DNA of 29,841 nucleotides from positions 1-29,841 of the IMG/VR virus record IMGVR_UViG_3300040751_002789. The stretch is one strand, 5' to 3'. The notes below the pieces were generated by a model. That model was not told the DNA's origin. It saw only the letters and a program-made list of their open reading frames with translations, and did not search any database. The DNA is from a virus. The position numbers and the translations under genes were made by a program. Below are positions 28,801 through 29,841 of this stretch, one piece after another. How positions within the stretch are numbered: the first letter of the stretch is position 1; every line of letters starts with the position of its first letter.

Positions 28801-29046
28801 TTACTTCCAGTCGTTGATTTTGTTTCCTGTATATGATTTGTTTTGTTTCATAGACGAAAGTAAATCACGAAAACCTTGGTCGGGTTTCATGCGACCAAGT
28901 CGGGCACTGTCAATCAATGTTGGCCCTGAGGATATGATAGTCTTTAAATGTGGGTTGTCTTGAAGGTAGATTTCTCTGGCTGAGATAGACATGAACTTTT
29001 CAAATTGTTCACCTGTGTTAGTGTCTTCAAAGATATATGTCGGCAT
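28801..29046 (-). CDS. FmdB-like phage protein lacking the zinc cysteines, 81 aa
   Basis: MPTYIFEDTNTGEQFEKFMS followed by ISAREIYLQDNPHLKTIIS follows the FmdB-type small zinc-ribbon regulators seen in T4-like marine phages, but none of the four zinc Cys is present. The C-terminal half (PDQGFRDLLSSMKQNKSY) is also as in phage members. Probably a DNA- or protein-binding adaptor. A perfect late box lies about 24-37 nt upstream. Confidence 0.75.
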   Translation of the reverse strand: MPTYIFEDTNTGEQFEKFMSISAREIYLQDNPHLKTIISSGPTLIDSARLGRMKPDQGFRDLLSSMKQNKSYTGNKINDWK

Positions 29047-29075
29047 TTAGTATCCAATCCTATATTGCATATTTT

Positions 29076-29083
29076 TATTTATA
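29076..29083 (-). promoter_or_regulatory. Minus-strand late promoter TATAAATA
   Basis: Perfect T4 late box on the minus strand followed by AAAAATATG. Predicted +1 near 29070, 24 nt before the FmdB-like ATG at 29046. It overlaps the stop codon of the HAD gene. It suggests that the FmdB-like and phoH genes are expressed late, unlike their minus-strand neighbours. Confidence 0.7.
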
Positions 29084-29669
29084 CAATTTCTTCGTAGATT
29101 TCTTTCCAAAGCCTAACTTTTCTTATGTCAGGATGGTTATAATCATCGTTGAAATCGTGTGCAATCAGATAAGATCTAAGACCCAGATTCAGACCGCATT
29201 CTGCGTTTTCAGGTTTATCTTCAACCCAGATACAACCGCTATCTTTATAAGGAGCTAATCCATCGTCCTTATCTGCACCGCAGTCAAGGCAAACTACTTT
29301 CTCAAATACACCTTTACCAAACAATGTTTCAAGATTTTGTTCTCTCAACTTGCCGGCATAGTAATCAGTACTGAGACTAGTAATACAATGAAATACATAA
29401 CCTTCGTCATGTAATTTTTTGACATATTTAATTGCATCTCTTAATCCTGGTAAATATCCGATTCTTGCAGATTCGTTAAACTGTCTGATTAGTTTCTTAG
29501 CTTCGGCTTTTGTAATGCCAAATGTCTCGGCCACTTCATATTGACCGTGTACCTGCATAATATGGCCTTTGTCAGCCATAAAGCTGTAGAAAGCATATTT
29601 CCAATCAAGGAGTACACCATCACAGTCTACAAGTATTAATTTATCTGTTCTAAAGTTCATTTTTGTCAT
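29079..29669 (-). CDS. HAD-superfamily phosphatase, 196 aa
   Basis: Motif I LVDCDGVLLDW gives Asp15 (nucleophile) and Asp17 (acid/base). Motif II is CITSLS, and the C-terminal motif WVEDKPENA matches the acidic motif IV of haloacid dehalogenase-like phosphatases. Between them is a helical cap (about residues 35-75). Phages use such enzymes as nucleotidases or polynucleotide phosphatases; the substrate is not evident here. Three in-frame ATGs are possible (29681, 29669, 29660); 29669 has GGAAAAAG just upstream. Confidence 0.85.
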   Translation of the reverse strand: MTKMNFRTDKLILVDCDGVLLDWKYAFYSFMADKGHIMQVHGQYEVAETFGITKAEAKKLIRQFNESARIGYLPGLRDAIKYVKKLHDEGYVFHCITSLSTDYYAGKLREQNLETLFGKGVFEKVVCLDCGADKDDGLAPYKDSGCIWVEDKPENAECGLNLGLRSYLIAHDFNDDYNHPDIRKVRLWKEIYEEIV

Positions 29670-29691
29670 TTCTTTTTCCATTTCAAATTAT

Positions 29692-29720
29692 ATTATAACA
29701 AAGAATTGACCAAATGTCAA
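29692..29720 (-). promoter_or_regulatory. Early sigma70-type promoter
   Basis: TTGACA (29720-29715), 17 nt, TATAAT (29697-29692). Predicted start near 29685. Drives the HAD phosphatase gene. Confidence 0.88.
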
Positions 29721-29725
29721 TAGTT

Positions 29726-29841
29726 TTATGAAAAAAAGTTTTTCTTTTCGGATAGCTTTTGTTTCCGAATGTTCCTAGTTTCATTCTTGGAACTTTTATT
29801 CCTTTTATTGTCTACTTTTTTGTATTCATCCCAATCGTTGG
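29726..29841 (-). CDS. C-terminal end of a basic protein (5' part outside window)
   Basis: The minus-strand frame is open from the window edge to TAA at 29726-29728, 37 residues visible. It is highly basic and polar (NDWDEYKKVDNKRNKSSKNE, then RKQKLSEKKNFFS), as in C-terminal tails of small phage proteins of unknown function. The stop lies 6 nt upstream of the next promoter's -35. Confidence 0.55.
   Translation of the reverse strand, partial: NDWDEYKKVDNKRNKSSKNETRNIRKQKLSEKKNFFS

Noticed and set aside
7582-29720. Dispersed 40-50 bp repeats considered as CRISPR or mobile element ends
   Set aside because: They are irregularly spaced, each lies directly upstream of a gene, and each contains a full -35/-10 pair, so they are promoters.

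Overview
The window is a contiguous piece of a low-GC, T4-like myovirus genome that infects a Gram-negative, probably marine, bacterium. The evidence is a T4-order head and tail block (gp18 end, gp19, gp20, a gp67/68-locus protein, gp21, gp22, gp23), T4-type late promoters (TATAAATA), five phage tRNAs, and many small phage-type genes. The Gram-negative host follows from the CsgF/CsgG outer-membrane genes. The host genus cannot be read from this sequence.

Layout. (1) 1-6937, plus strand: late structural genes ending in a strong hairpin terminator. (2) 6936-13711, minus strand: tiny early genes in overlapping operons, one tRNA-Glu, a roughly 660-nt GC-rich, hairpin-dense stretch with its own promoter and terminator that looks like a large structured non-coding RNA, a higher-GC cassette of seven genes, and a cluster of tRNA-Pro/Ser/Ile/Leu. 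(3) 13888-21211, plus strand: a nine-gene island behind a perfect late promoter: two small membrane proteins, CsgF, CsgG, a curlin-like repeat protein, a FecR-domain protein, a second curlin-like protein, a CHASE2-adenylate cyclase, and a membrane protein. (4) 21210-29841, minus strand: more early genes, including a SWIM-type zinc protein, an NTF2-like protein, a DUF932 protein, a SpoT-like HD hydrolase, a PD-(D/E)XK nuclease, PhoH, an FmdB-like protein and a HAD phosphatase. Eight genes of 31-58 codons lie in gaps between larger ones, two of them weakly supported.

Regulation is unusually legible. Minus-strand genes are served by at least eleven near-identical sigma70-type promoters (TTGACA, exactly 17 nt, TATAAT or a one-base variant), usually within AACTAT...ATAGTT. 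Structural genes and the island carry late TATAAATA boxes; one minus-strand late box precedes the FmdB-like/PhoH pair. Several promoters sit so close to the start codon that the mRNAs should be leaderless or nearly so.

The strongest candidate for an undescribed system is the 13.9-21.2 kb island. It combines an outer-membrane amyloid secretion channel, its accessory factor, two exported curlin-like substrates, a FecR-type periplasmic protein and a CHASE2-gated cyclase in one apparent late operon. The second candidate is the large structured RNA at about 8201-8866. All functions are read from sequence by eye; no searches or structure predictions were run.
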